Below are positions 43,574-51,159 of a DNA stretch of 64,000 nucleotides, piece after piece. The first letter of the stretch is position 1. Each line of letters opens with the position of its first letter. The translations under genes were made by a program, and so were the position numbers. The notes under the pieces were generated by a model. That model did not search any database. It saw only the letters and a list, made by a program, of their open reading frames with translations, and was not told the origin of the DNA. Source of the DNA: Halorubrum salinarum (GTDB lineage Archaea; Halobacteriota; Halobacteria; Halobacteriales; Haloferacaceae); the NCBI RefSeq assembly GCF_013267195.1, contig NZ_CP053941.1, positions 2,542,001 through 2,606,000 of the forward strand, in the 5' to 3' direction.

Positions 43574-43936
43574 TCAGTTGGGTTCCAGTTCGCGGGTGCC
43601 GCACTCGCGACACCGGGCGACCCCGGCGTCGGTCCGGTCGGGCACGCGGAACTCGTGGCCGTTCTCGCAGACGCCGCCGTCGTCGAACGGGTCGGTCGCC
43701 GGCTCGATGTCGGTCGACTCGCAGGCCGGGCAGCCGAACGCGCCGTGGCCCAACTGTGTCGGCTCTTCGAAGTAGTGGCCCCTCCGGCAGCGCCCGCCGT
43801 CCTCGACGCCGTCCGTGCCAGGCGCGACGTTCTTGACGTTACACTTCGGGCAGTAGTACGTCCCGTCACCGGCCTGCTTCGGCGACGCGAAGTAGTGGCC
43901 GTTCGCACAGCTGCCCCCGCGGTCGAACGGATTCAT
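43574..43936 (-). CDS. Triple zinc-ribbon protein, unknown function
   Basis: A 120-residue protein built of three tandem modules with the pattern C-x-x-GH-x-F followed by C-x2-C: CANGHYF/CPKC, CRRGHYF/CPAC and CENGHEF/CREC. Each module is about 38-40 residues. Twelve or so cysteine/histidine positions suggest three metal sites. I do not recognise a named family. The gene follows dhaK by about 70 bases but in reverse orientation relative to nothing else; it has its own ATG at 43936. Confidence 0.82.
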   Translation of the reverse strand: MNPFDRGGSCANGHYFASPKQAGDGTYYCPKCNVKNVAPGTDGVEDGGRCRRGHYFEEPTQLGHGAFGCPACESTDIEPATDPFDDGGVCENGHEFRVPDRTDAGVARCRECGTRELEPN

Positions 43937-44202
43937 GCCTCGGCCGACGGAGAACTGCGTGTAAACCCCTGTGGTCGGGATCGTTCCGGGATTCCGAAAA
44001 GAGAGCCGCGGCGTGGGCCCGACCTCCTGCCGTGGCTTTCACCGGCCATCCACGGCTCGCGCCTGTTACGCGCTCTCCGTCGTCGACGTCGCGGTCACTA
44101 TGACCTAACGCTGCTGCTCGACCGCGCGTACTCAGAGGTGGCAGGGACCTCGCCGACACTACCGACGAGACGCCGGCGAGGAGGAGACCGATACCCGACG
44201 AG

Positions 44203-45387
44203 TTACGACACTGCGTCGCGGACAGCGCCCGGGACGTCCGCTCGGTCGACCTCCCGAACCGACGAGATGTCGGGGTCGCTCTCCCCGTACTTGTACCCCG
44301 ACCCGGTCATTATCACGGCGATGTCGTCGTCGGGACCGAACTCGCCGGCCGCGGCGAGGTCCCGCACGGCGGCCGTGGCCACGGCACACGACGGCTCGAC
44401 CGAGACGCCGGCGTCGGCCGCGAGGCGGTCCGTCTCGGCGAGCATCGCCTCCTCTGGGACGGAGACGACGCCGCCGTCCGTCTCCGCGACGGCGGCCAGC
44501 GCCCGGTTCCCGCTCGGCGGATCTGCGTTGTTGATCGAGACGGCCGCCGTCGGCTCGCCGGTGACCGGCTCGACGTGCGACGCCCCGCGCCGGTACGCCT
44601 GCGCGATCGGGTCGCAGCGCGCGGCCTGCGCGAGGTAGATCCGCGGCGTCGTCGCGAGTAGCCCCGCCGCGTCCAGTTCCCTGAGCGCCTTCCAGACCCC
44701 GCTCGCCTGCCCGCCGCTGCTTACCGGTAGGACGATCGCGTCCGGGGCGTCGGGGGCGAAGGCCTCGCAGATCTCGTACGCGACGGTCTTCTGTCCGGCC
44801 ACTCGGAGCGGGGCGTCCGAGTTGAGGAACGCGGCGCCGAGGTCGTGTTCGAGGGTGTCGTGGTAGAGCCGTCCGTACTCCCCGTGGACCCGGAACAGGT
44901 GCGGGTCGTGTTGGGCGATCATCGCGAGCCGGGAGTCGGGGGTGTCCTCGGCCACGAGGATGACCGCCTCCCGGTCAGCCGCGGCGGCGTGGGCGGCGAC
45001 GCTCAGCGCCATGTTGCCGTGCGACACCGTCCCGACCGGCCCGTCGATCCGACTGATACCGACGGCCGTGCCGCGGTCCTTGAAGCTCCCCGTCGGATTG
45101 ACGCCCTCCACCTTGAGGTGGATCCGAGGGCCGCCCGTCGATTCGATCGACGGCGCACGGAACAGCGGCGTCCCGCCCGCGGCGGCGGCGAGCCCGGTCG
45201 GCGTCGTCGCGGGGAGCACTGACTCGTACCGCCAGAGGGTGTCTCGGCCGAGCGAACCGTCGCCCGTGTCGGGCCAGTCGAACGCCGCCGCGTCGGTCTC
45301 GAACCAGAGTGGTTCGCCGCAGCGACAGCGGGTCGCGTCTCCGAACGGGTACGTCTCCCCGCAGTCGTAACACGTCAACTGCTCCAT
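44203..45387 (-). CDS. Threonine synthase-like PLP enzyme
   Basis: A 394-residue PLP-dependent enzyme of fold type II. An N-terminal zinc-knuckle (C6, C9, C21, C23: CYDC and CRC) precedes the catalytic core. The PLP lysine is K103 in NPTGSFKDRG; GTVSHGNMALSVAAHA and LPVSSGGQASGVWKAL (phosphate loop) follow. Threonine synthase is the most likely family, but haloarchaea carry several paralogues and this one is divergent, so a different amino acid lyase is possible. No homoserine kinase or dehydrogenase gene is near. Confidence 0.8.
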   Translation of the reverse strand: MEQLTCYDCGETYPFGDATRCRCGEPLWFETDAAAFDWPDTGDGSLGRDTLWRYESVLPATTPTGLAAAAGGTPLFRAPSIESTGGPRIHLKVEGVNPTGSFKDRGTAVGISRIDGPVGTVSHGNMALSVAAHAAAADREAVILVAEDTPDSRLAMIAQHDPHLFRVHGEYGRLYHDTLEHDLGAAFLNSDAPLRVAGQKTVAYEICEAFAPDAPDAIVLPVSSGGQASGVWKALRELDAAGLLATTPRIYLAQAARCDPIAQAYRRGASHVEPVTGEPTAAVSINNADPPSGNRALAAVAETDGGVVSVPEEAMLAETDRLAADAGVSVEPSCAVATAAVRDLAAAGEFGPDDDIAVIMTGSGYKYGESDPDISSVREVDRADVPGAVRDAVS

Positions 45388-45751
45388 ACCCCTCTCTCAC
45401 GGGCGGTGTACAAATGATTGGTTACGAGACCCGACCGCTGATCTCGGTCGGCTACTCGCGGATGCGACGCCAATCGTGGACCTTCGATATGAGTCCGAAT
45501 ACACGAAATCGCGGTAGGTCCGTAGGAGCGATTTAGACGTGGATTCCGTTTGTCGTGTATCTGAATCGACTACTTCCAGCCTATTCATCTAATTTTCTGC
45601 CCTGATATTCGTGCCAGTAAGTACATAAGGCAGGTCCGTCTCATCTACGGTAACCAGCAACCGATCTGAACGAAAACGGGGTCTAGTAAGCGTCGTCAAC
45701 GGCGCTTACGTCCCGGAGATTTCGTTCGTCGGTGGCCGCTGGGTTCAAACT
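45388..45751. other. Intergenic region before the pilin gene
   Basis: About 360 bases, lower in GC than the flanks, with no credible gene. The right end has an inverted repeat (gtaagcg at 45686-45692 and cgcttac at 45703-45709) 43-66 bases before the pilin ATG. No clear TATA box was located. Confidence 0.5.
45686..45709. promoter_or_regulatory. Inverted repeat upstream of the pilin gene
   Basis: Perfect 7-base arms gtaagcg / cgcttac separated by 10 bases, located 43-66 bases upstream of the pilin start. Candidate operator; a transcript hairpin is an alternative. Confidence 0.4.
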
Positions 45752-46177
45752 ATGAAACCAAGCAACCAATCCAACGCGGACGACAGGGCAGTGAGTCCCG
45801 TCATCGGCGTCATCCTCATGGTCGCGATTACTGTCATCCTGGCGGCGGTCATCGGGACGTTCGTTCTCGGACTCGGCGACCAGTTGGGTGACACCGCGCC
45901 GCAGGCCAGTTTCGATATCGACAGTTCGAATGACACAGCGGTTAACATCACCAAAACCGGTGGTCAGGCGATTCCGATCGACGACCTCGTTATCTCTATC
46001 GATGGAACGAGGTACGATGATGCCAACACAAGTATCTCGGGCGATTGGCAAACCGGGGTAACGGTGACCTACAGCGAAAACACCGCGTTCCCGGATAATA
46101 CGGATGCGACGGTCCAACTCATCCACGATCCGAGCGGGAACGTGATCTTTGAGGGAACGGCGGACCTCTCAGCCTAA
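45752..46177 (+). CDS. Type IV pilin (archaeal PilA-like)
   Basis: A 141-residue pilin with a class III signal peptide: [20 protein letters not shown], cleaved by the prepilin peptidase before the hydrophobic helix. The mature N-terminus forms the pilus core helix, and the rest (about 95 residues) is a beta-rich, acidic head with several N-x-S/T sequons (NITK, NTSI) that might be glycosylated. It matches the archaeal type IV pilin N-terminal family. No pilus ATPase or membrane platform gene is nearby, so it must use machinery encoded elsewhere. GC content is low for the region. Confidence 0.9.
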   Translation: MKPSNQSNADDRAVSPVIGVILMVAITVILAAVIGTFVLGLGDQLGDTAPQASFDIDSSNDTAVNITKTGGQAIPIDDLVISIDGTRYDDANTSISGDWQTGVTVTYSENTAFPDNTDATVQLIHDPSGNVIFEGTADLSA

Positions 46178-46296
46178 TCGGAACCCCGCCATCTCTAACG
46201 AGATTCTTTTTTCTATCTGCCCGAGCACATCTATTTGAACTGCTGGGCCGCAGCTAGATCCAACTCAACATTAGCTCTGCGGAAATTTTTGTTTGA

Positions 46297-46413
46297 CTAA
46301 GTAAGATCACCGAGCGCAGCGTCGATCGTCACACTCCTCGCTTGGTCGTCATCAGAACCGCTCGCCTTTCGAACTGGCACACCCACTCGCCGTTCGAGCC
46401 AATTCGGGTACAT
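46297..46413 (-). pseudogene. Short ORF or C-terminal remnant (38 codons)
   Basis: From an ATG at 46413 the frame reads MYPNWLERRVGVPVRKASGS and continues acidic (DDDQARSVTIDAALGDLT) to a stop. Its composition is more protein-like than other frames here, and it remains open some codons upstream of the ATG. I do not recognise it. It could be a small gene or the tail of a lost one. Confidence 0.3.
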
Positions 46414-46555
46414 CTGTCGTGGATCATGAATCTATCTACGCCGGACCACAAGGTGCGCCGAGAACCCCATACAAAGCTCTCAACCTTGCCTTACGAATTC
46501 CAACAGCGTCGGCACTAGACCGTCTACCGGGAAGTGTACCAGATACGTTCGCTTC

Positions 46556-46666
46556 CTAGAAGATTGGTGCTCCCGAATCGCAATCGAGACATCGGTGTGT
46601 ACGGCCGTCCTCGTCGCCGTAAACGCGGCGGAAGTTCGCGGCCACGTGCGCGTCGTACTGAAGACA
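46556..46666 (-). pseudogene. Remnant of a small zinc-finger protein
   Basis: In one minus-strand frame the segment reads CLQYDAHVAANFRRVYGDED then HRCLDCDSGAPIF and a stop. It resembles small haloarchaeal CxxC...CxxC proteins (type: CxxCGAHV...F.RV..D..G...C..C), but the second cysteine is replaced by tyrosine and no in-frame ATG or GTG precedes it. I read it as decayed. Confidence 0.3.
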
Positions 46667-46780
46667 TGCTTCGGCTATCCCGAGATTGGCGCAACATCAT
46701 GCCGACACCACTTCGGCTAACGCGGATCGGGGGACAGTGAGGACTACCGGCTTAATTCTTGCCTAGACAAGACACGCTAG

Positions 46781-46891
46781 CGGGTTGCTGGTGATCTAAG
46801 ACAACGAAATTGGGTGGCTGGGGAGTCCCAGCCCACCAATCCCGAGCGGCCAATGACCGCCCGTGAAGCAGGTGGGCCAACACGGATTTGA
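46781..46891 (+). pseudogene. Coding-like C-terminal remnant running into tRNA-Ile
   Basis: After a stop at 46778-46780 the plus frame reads RVAGDLRQRNWVAGESQPTN then PERPMTAREAGGPTRI and stops at 46889-46891, inside the antisense strand of the tRNA gene. The sequence looks like the C-terminus of a mobile-element protein whose upstream part is lost. Family not identified. Confidence 0.25.
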
Positions 46892-46946
46892 ACCGTGGAC
46901 CTCCCGGTTATCAGCCGAGCGCTCAACCTGACTGAGCTATTGGCCC
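46873..46946 (-). tRNA. tRNA-Ile (anticodon GAT)
   Basis: A 74-base tRNA on the minus strand. The acceptor gggccaa pairs with ttggccc, with discriminator A at 46873. The anticodon loop ctgataa gives GAT (46910-46912), and the T-loop is gttcaaatc. No CCA is encoded. The sequence on the 3' side is the decayed low-GC stretch. Confidence 0.96.
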
Positions 46947-47049
46947 AGGTGAGCGCATTCAGTCGTTGCGCGGGTAGGATTTTAAGGGTTTCCTTTCGGG
47001 AGCCGCCCGCCGTGTGGCGGTTTCACGGTGCGTCTCGACGCCGGCGCCG

Positions 47050-47661
47050 TCAGTCGGTTCCCGTCCGCTCCTCCTCTTCGACGGTGAAATCCACGTCGAC
47101 GACGTCGTCATCGTCCGCCGACGCGCCGCCGCGGTCCGCGCTCGCCCCGACATCTCCGTTGCCAGCGTCACCGCCGTCGAACCCGTCCGGACCGCCGCCG
47201 GAGAATCCGCCGCCCATCGTGAAGCCCCCCTCGCCGTCGTCGGGGAAGCCGCCGATGTAGACGTTGCCCGAGAGGAAGCCGTCCGTCTCGCGTTCGATGT
47301 ACGGGACGACGACGTACTTCTTCAGGGCCACGCGGATCGGCACCCGGGAGAGCGGGAGCGCGAGCAGGAAGCCGACCGCGTCGGTAACGAGCCCCGGTGT
47401 GAGCAGGAACGCGCCCGCGGCGATGAGCAGTCCGCCGTCGAGCAGTTCGTCGGTCGGCGGCTTCCCCTGCGCGACCTTCCGTTGGAGGCGCGCGAGGGTC
47501 GCGCGCCCTTCGGCGCGCAGCAGGAGCATCCCGAGGACGGCCGTCAACACGACTAGGGCGACCGTCACCGGCCACCCGAGCCGCGTCGCCACCACGATCA
47601 GGAACAGCGCGTCCACGAGGGGGACGACGAGGAGCAGCGCGAGCAGCGTTCGCGGGCGCAT
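47050..47661 (-). CDS. FxsA family membrane protein
   Basis: A 203-residue protein with three to four hydrophobic segments: LLALLLVVPLVDALFLIVVA, VTVALVVLTAVLGMLLLRAEG and GGLLIAAGAFLLTPGLVTDAVG. The E-G-R and TPG(L/F)xTD signatures are those of FxsA, a membrane protein known in E. coli for relieving phage T7 exclusion by F. A long glycine/acid tail (GGGFSGGGPDGFDGGDAGN...) replaces the short bacterial end. The ATG at 47661 is chosen at the start of the first helix. Cellular role unknown. Confidence 0.88.
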   Translation of the reverse strand: MRPRTLLALLLVVPLVDALFLIVVATRLGWPVTVALVVLTAVLGMLLLRAEGRATLARLQRKVAQGKPPTDELLDGGLLIAAGAFLLTPGLVTDAVGFLLALPLSRVPIRVALKKYVVVPYIERETDGFLSGNVYIGGFPDDGEGGFTMGGGFSGGGPDGFDGGDAGNGDVGASADRGGASADDDDVVDVDFTVEEEERTGTD

Positions 47662-47802
47662 ACCCCCGCCTTCCCGCCGGGCGCCCATAGCCCTTTTCGT
47701 CGCGGGCGGGGTCCGTCGGGGGCTCGCGGCCCGCTCGCGGTCCGAGTCGATCGCGTCCGCCGCGACCGCCACGGCTTTGCCCGCCCGGTCCGAGCCGGCG
47801 GT

Positions 47803-48519
47803 ATGGACATCGTCGGCGCGCTCGGCCGCGACCCGCCGGACCGCGAGTCGCTCCCGCGGTGGGTCGCGCCGCTCCCGAAACGGCTGGAGGACGTCGCCTT
47901 CCGGTTCGCGTGGGTCATCGTCGCCATCAACCTCGTCGGCACCGCGTTCGGCTTCTGGTACTACCGGTTTCAGTTCCGGGCCCTCCCGACCGAGATGTGG
48001 CTATTCATCCCGGACAGCCCCGGCGCGACGCTGCTCATCGCGCTCGCGCTCGGCGCGTGGGCGCTCGGCCGGTCAAGCGACACGCTCGCCGCGCTGGCGT
48101 TCTTCGGGAACGTCAAGCTCGGCCTGTGGACCCCGTACGTCCTCGTCGTCTTCTGGCCGGAGTTCCTCGCGGTCAACGGCCCGGCGCTGTACGCCTTCCT
48201 GTTCTTCAGCCACCTCGCGATGGTGGTCCAGGCGTTCGTCCTCCACCGGATCACCGACTTCCCGCTGAAGGCGGTCGCGGTCGCGACCGCGTGGTACACC
48301 GTCGACCTGTTGATGGACTACTTCGTGCCCGTGATCGGCGAGGTGACCCACACCTCGCTGCCGTACGCCGACAGCGCGCCGTGGTTCACGACGACCGTCC
48401 TCCAGGTCGCGGCCGCCGGCGCGGTCGCTCTCACCGTGATCCCGCTGTTCTGGACGCTCGGAACGCGGATCGCGACGCTGCGAGGCCGCGAAAGCGACGC
48501 CGGGTCGTCGTCGCAGTAG
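47803..48519 (+). CDS. DUF1405 family membrane protein
   Basis: A 238-residue integral membrane protein with six or so helices: FAWVIVAINLVGTAFGFWYY, ATLLIALALGAWALG, LWTPYVLVVFWPEFL, ALYAFLFFSHLAMVVQAFVL, AVAVATAWYTVDLLMDYFVP and VLQVAAAGAVALTVIPLFW. The GFWYYRFQF and LxxSxHLxMVxQAxxL patterns match DUF1405. Function is unknown. It diverges from the fxsA-like gene (141 bases between starts) and precedes the enolase-superfamily gene by 60 bases. Confidence 0.85.
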   Translation: MDIVGALGRDPPDRESLPRWVAPLPKRLEDVAFRFAWVIVAINLVGTAFGFWYYRFQFRALPTEMWLFIPDSPGATLLIALALGAWALGRSSDTLAALAFFGNVKLGLWTPYVLVVFWPEFLAVNGPALYAFLFFSHLAMVVQAFVLHRITDFPLKAVAVATAWYTVDLLMDYFVPVIGEVTHTSLPYADSAPWFTTTVLQVAAAGAVALTVIPLFWTLGTRIATLRGRESDAGSSSQ

Positions 48520-48579
48520 GAGAGCGTCGAGCCCGCCCGCGCTCACCGATTTAAGTGGACGGCCGACCTCCACCAGGGT

Positions 48580-49626
48580 ATGAGCCACTACGAGCGGATC
48601 GCGGACCTGACGGTCACGATCGAGTCGGTCTCGCGGCGACGCCACGCGGCGAACACGACGAGCGGCTTCGAGCGGACGACGACGGAGTACCGGCTCGCGG
48701 GCGACGGCGTCGTCGGCAGGGGAGAGGACGTGACCTACGAGACGGCCGACCACGACGCCCTCGCCGGCACCGACCCGATCGACATCGAGGGCGAGTGGAC
48801 CATCGACGAGCTGTCGGACCGGCTCGACGAGATCGACCTCTTCCACGGCCACGAGCCCGCAAACGAGACGTCCCGCAACTACCGCCGGTGGGCGGTCGAG
48901 AGCGCGGCGCTCGACTTGGCCCTCCGACAGCGCGGGGAGTCGCTCGGCGAACGCCTCGGCGTGGACCCCGAACCGGTCCGCTTCGTCGTCTCGACGCGGC
49001 TCGGCGACCCGCCGTCGACCGACCGCGTGGAGGCGCTGCTCGCCCGAGACCCGGAGTTAGAGTTCAAGCTCGACCCCACACCGGAGTGGCCGGAGGCGGC
49101 CTTCGAGACGCTGCGCGAGACCGACGCCGTGCGCGTCCTCGACCTGAAGGGGTGGTACAAGGGGACGGAGGTGGACGTCGAGCCCGACCCGGAGCTGTAC
49201 CGCGACGTGTTCGCGGCGTTCCCGGCCGCGGTCGTGGAGGATCCGGCGTTCACGCCCGCGACGAGCGCGCTCGTCCAGCCGCAGGCGGACCGGCTCTCGT
49301 TCGACTACCCGATCGACGGCGTCGAGAGCCTCGAATCCCTCCCGGTCGAGCCCGGCTGGTGTAACATTAAGCCCTCTCGGTTCGGCACGCTCGAATCGCT
49401 GTTCGAGACGATCGCCTACTGCGAGGAGGAGGGGATCCAGCCGTACGGCGGCGGGCAGTTCGAACTCGCGAGCGGCCGCACCGCGATCCAGACGCTCGCC
49501 GCGCTGTGTTACCCCGACGCCCCGAACGACGTGGCGCCGCGGGCCTACAACGACCCCGACGCCGAGCCGCCGTATCCGAAGAGCCCGCTCCGACCGAGCG
49601 ACGACGCGGTCGGCTTCGAGTTCTGA
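48580..49626 (+). CDS. Enolase-superfamily protein (MR/MLE-like)
   Basis: A 348-residue protein with the two-domain enolase-superfamily layout: an N-terminal capping domain (to about residue 110) and a barrel. Barrel marks include ELEFKLDPTPEW, AVRVLDLKGWYKG, AAVVEDPAF (metal glutamate/aspartate) and WCNIKPSRFGTLESL, where the NIKPS lysine is typical. The usual KxK motif at the end of strand 2 and the DAN motif at strand 3 are altered (FKLD and LDLK). Substrate unknown; o-succinylbenzoate synthase is a possibility but not supported by context. Confidence 0.75.
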   Translation: MSHYERIADLTVTIESVSRRRHAANTTSGFERTTTEYRLAGDGVVGRGEDVTYETADHDALAGTDPIDIEGEWTIDELSDRLDEIDLFHGHEPANETSRNYRRWAVESAALDLALRQRGESLGERLGVDPEPVRFVVSTRLGDPPSTDRVEALLARDPELEFKLDPTPEWPEAAFETLRETDAVRVLDLKGWYKGTEVDVEPDPELYRDVFAAFPAAVVEDPAFTPATSALVQPQADRLSFDYPIDGVESLESLPVEPGWCNIKPSRFGTLESLFETIAYCEEEGIQPYGGGQFELASGRTAIQTLAALCYPDAPNDVAPRAYNDPDAEPPYPKSPLRPSDDAVGFEF

Positions 49627-50125
49627 AACGACGGGATTCCAATCGGTTACTGGGTCAACTATTCACAAATGGCTCTGCGGTGGCGCGTGCCTCCGAGTGG
49701 CCGCCGTTGGCGGCCGCGAGGAGCACGCGCGAGGGAGTCAGTCGCCCGAAGCGAAGCGAGGGCGGCTGACGAGGCTGGGGAGGTGTGAGGCGCTGTGCGG
49801 GGCGGGACTCAAAGGGGCAGCCGCGAGGACGACGGCGCGTGACGTAAGCACCGGAGTGAGTGAGCGGAGCGAACGAACGAGGAGCGCAGCGAGCGCACCG
49901 AGTCCTCGCGGCTGGGGCTTTGGCGGTGTCCACCGTTGATTGGGCGTCACCCACGTACGGCCGAGAAGCTAGGGCTTTGGCGGTGTACGTCGTCAGTCCG
50001 TCAGCAGCCATTTATAAACAAGTAACTGGGATTGTGGCGCTCTCCGACGTTGACTCGCACACGTTCGCTTATAAATAAACGGCCGAACCCACGGAGCAAC
50101 CGATCCCGCCGCACCACACCACTAC
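49627..50125. other. Intergenic region with repeat copy A
   Basis: About 500 bases between convergent genes. Copy A of the dispersed repeat fills 49677-49926. Beyond it gggctttggcggtgt is echoed once more (around 49971-49985), and two AT-rich boxes tttataaac (about 50010) and cttataaataaac (about 50079) occur. No gene. Confidence 0.6.
49677..49926 (+). repeat. Dispersed hairpin-rich repeat, copy A
   Basis: Matches the reverse complement of 30170-30472 from gcggtggcgcgtgcct to gcggctggggctttgg. It contains the conserved 34-base hairpin at 49737-49770 (gtcagtcgccc...gggcggctgac), in which one arm base differs from copy B but still forms a G-U pair in RNA, and one extra hairpin at 49699-49715 (ggccgcc-gtt-ggcggcc). 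Lies between two convergent genes. Confidence 0.85.
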
Positions 50126-50746
50126 TTAAGAGACGAACTTCAGCAGGTCGTCGCGGTTGTGGTCGTGGAAACGCGTCCGGAGGCACTCCTCTAACGCCTC
50201 GATGTCGCCGCGCTTCGCGCAGATGGGCGCCACGCGGTCGGACCACTGCTGCCACGGCGGGAACAGCCCGAGCCGGTCGCAGATCTCGTCGAGCCGCTCG
50301 TCGAGGTCGTCGATCTTGTCGGTCTTGTTGACGGCGACGATGGGCTCGACGCCCACGTCCTCCAGGAAGCCGTACATCTCCACGTCGTGGGGGACGTTCC
50401 CGCGCTCGGCGTGCCGGTCGATGATGTCGACCGCCGCCTTGCCGTCCATCACGACGACCCCCGCGAGGATCGAGTCGGCGTTGTCCTCCAGGTAGCGGAC
50501 GATGTCCGTCTTGATCTGCTCGCGGTGTTCCTCCTCCACGCCGGACATGAAGCCGAAGCCGGGGAGGTCCGTGAACATGAAGCTCTCGCTGGCCCAGTCG
50601 AAGTGGTTCGGCTGGCGGGTGACGCCCGGCTTGCCGCCGGTCGAGAAGTCGTGGCCCGTCAGCTCGCGCATCAGCGTGGACTTGCCGACGTTCGAGCGCC
50701 CAACGAGGACGACCTCGGCGTCGCGGTCCGGCCGGTCTTCGAACAT
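50126..50746 (-). CDS. engB: EngB-type ribosome/GTP-binding protein
   Basis: A 206-residue TRAFAC GTPase of the EngB/YihA family: G1 GRSNVGKS (16-23), switch region [12 protein letters not shown]3 [11 protein letters not shown]4 NKTDK and a G5-like CAKRGD. Bacterial EngB helps large-subunit assembly; the archaeal role is inferred to be similar. The ATG at 50746 has a minus-strand TATA-like ttttaac (50771-50777) 28 bases upstream. An in-frame ATG at 50920 would add a basic leader and cover this promoter, so it is rejected. Confidence 0.93.
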   Translation of the reverse strand: MFEDRPDRDAEVVLVGRSNVGKSTLMRELTGHDFSTGGKPGVTRQPNHFDWASESFMFTDLPGFGFMSGVEEEHREQIKTDIVRYLEDNADSILAGVVVMDGKAAVDIIDRHAERGNVPHDVEMYGFLEDVGVEPIVAVNKTDKIDDLDERLDEICDRLGLFPPWQQWSDRVAPICAKRGDIEALEECLRTRFHDHNRDDLLKFVS

Positions 50747-50917
50747 ACCCGACGATGCGCGCCTGAACGGGTTAAAAGGCGCGTCGTCGGTCTCTGACGC
50801 GTCGCGACTGAGAGCGAACGGGCGCCGCCGGCCCGAGAGGAATCGTCTTTCGGGAGACACGCCCGCGGCCGTCTCGTCGTTCGAGAAGCGAAACAGTCGG
50901 AACGGGGATTGAATGTC

Positions 50918-50948
50918 CATATTTCGAAAACTTACAGTACGAAATATG
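50918..50948. promoter_or_regulatory. Operator-like inverted repeat upstream of nhaC
   Basis: catatttcg (50918-50926) and cgaaatatg (50940-50948) are perfect 9-base inverted arms with a 13-base spacer. It lies just upstream of the TATA-like gttttatata at 50961-50970, in the BRE/activator zone. Confidence 0.6.
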
Positions 50949-50960
50949 AAACTACCATGG

Positions 50961-50970
50961 GTTTTATATA
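50961..50970 (+). promoter_or_regulatory. TATA-like box of the nhaC transcript
   Basis: gttttatata, a strong archaeal TATA match. The predicted start of transcription near 50993 leaves a 5' leader of about 160 bases, unusual for this window. Confidence 0.55.
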
Positions 50971-50998
50971 CCTTTGGCCAGTGTGAGTGTGTGTAACA

Positions 50999-51159
50999 TG
51001 GTGTTCCAAACGAGGGCTCGTGACCGTCGCATCGGTTCGACGAATCCGGTGAACGCCTGTACCGGCGCCTCCGAGCGCGTGCGACGAGGATTCCGGTCGT
51101 CCGCGGTGGGCCGCTCGTCCCCCTCGTCAGGCCGGGATCGGTCGGGGGGAGGCGTATGA
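50999..51159 (+). other. Short upstream open frame overlapping the nhaC start
   Basis: An ATG at 50999 opens a 53-codon frame ([20 protein letters not shown]...) whose TGA overlaps the nhaC ATG as ATGA. The peptide is strongly basic, unlike haloarchaeal proteins, so if translated it is more likely a leader than a functional protein. Confidence 0.25.

Larger units (their letters stand above)
46178..46872. other. Low-GC stretch with gene remnants next to tRNA-Ile
   Basis: About 700 bases without an intact gene. It holds at least three short coding-like fragments (46297-46413 minus, 46556-46666 minus, 46781-46891 plus) and an imperfect hairpin tgggtggctggg-gagt-cccagcccacca around 46811-46838. 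The look is of a decayed insertion beside a tRNA gene. Confidence 0.55.
50747..51155. other. Divergent region engB / nhaC
   Basis: About 410 bases. It contains the engB promoter, a 31-base inverted repeat (50918-50948), the nhaC promoter (gttttatata, 50961-50970) and a leader of about 160 bases before the nhaC ATG, in which a short open frame from 50999 overlaps the nhaC start. Confidence 0.6.

Noticed and set aside
43937-44202. Open frames between the zinc-ribbon and threonine synthase-like genes
   Set aside because: Short, arginine-rich, no start context; treated as plain intergenic sequence.
46811-46838. Hairpin tgggtggctggg / cccagcccacca as a transposon end or terminator
   Set aside because: It has an offset in pairing and no element is attached; kept only as part of the decayed stretch.
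50747-50920. N-terminal extension of EngB to an ATG at 50920
   Set aside because: It would cover a good TATA-like box placed 28 bases before the ATG at 50746 and adds sequence not seen in the family.
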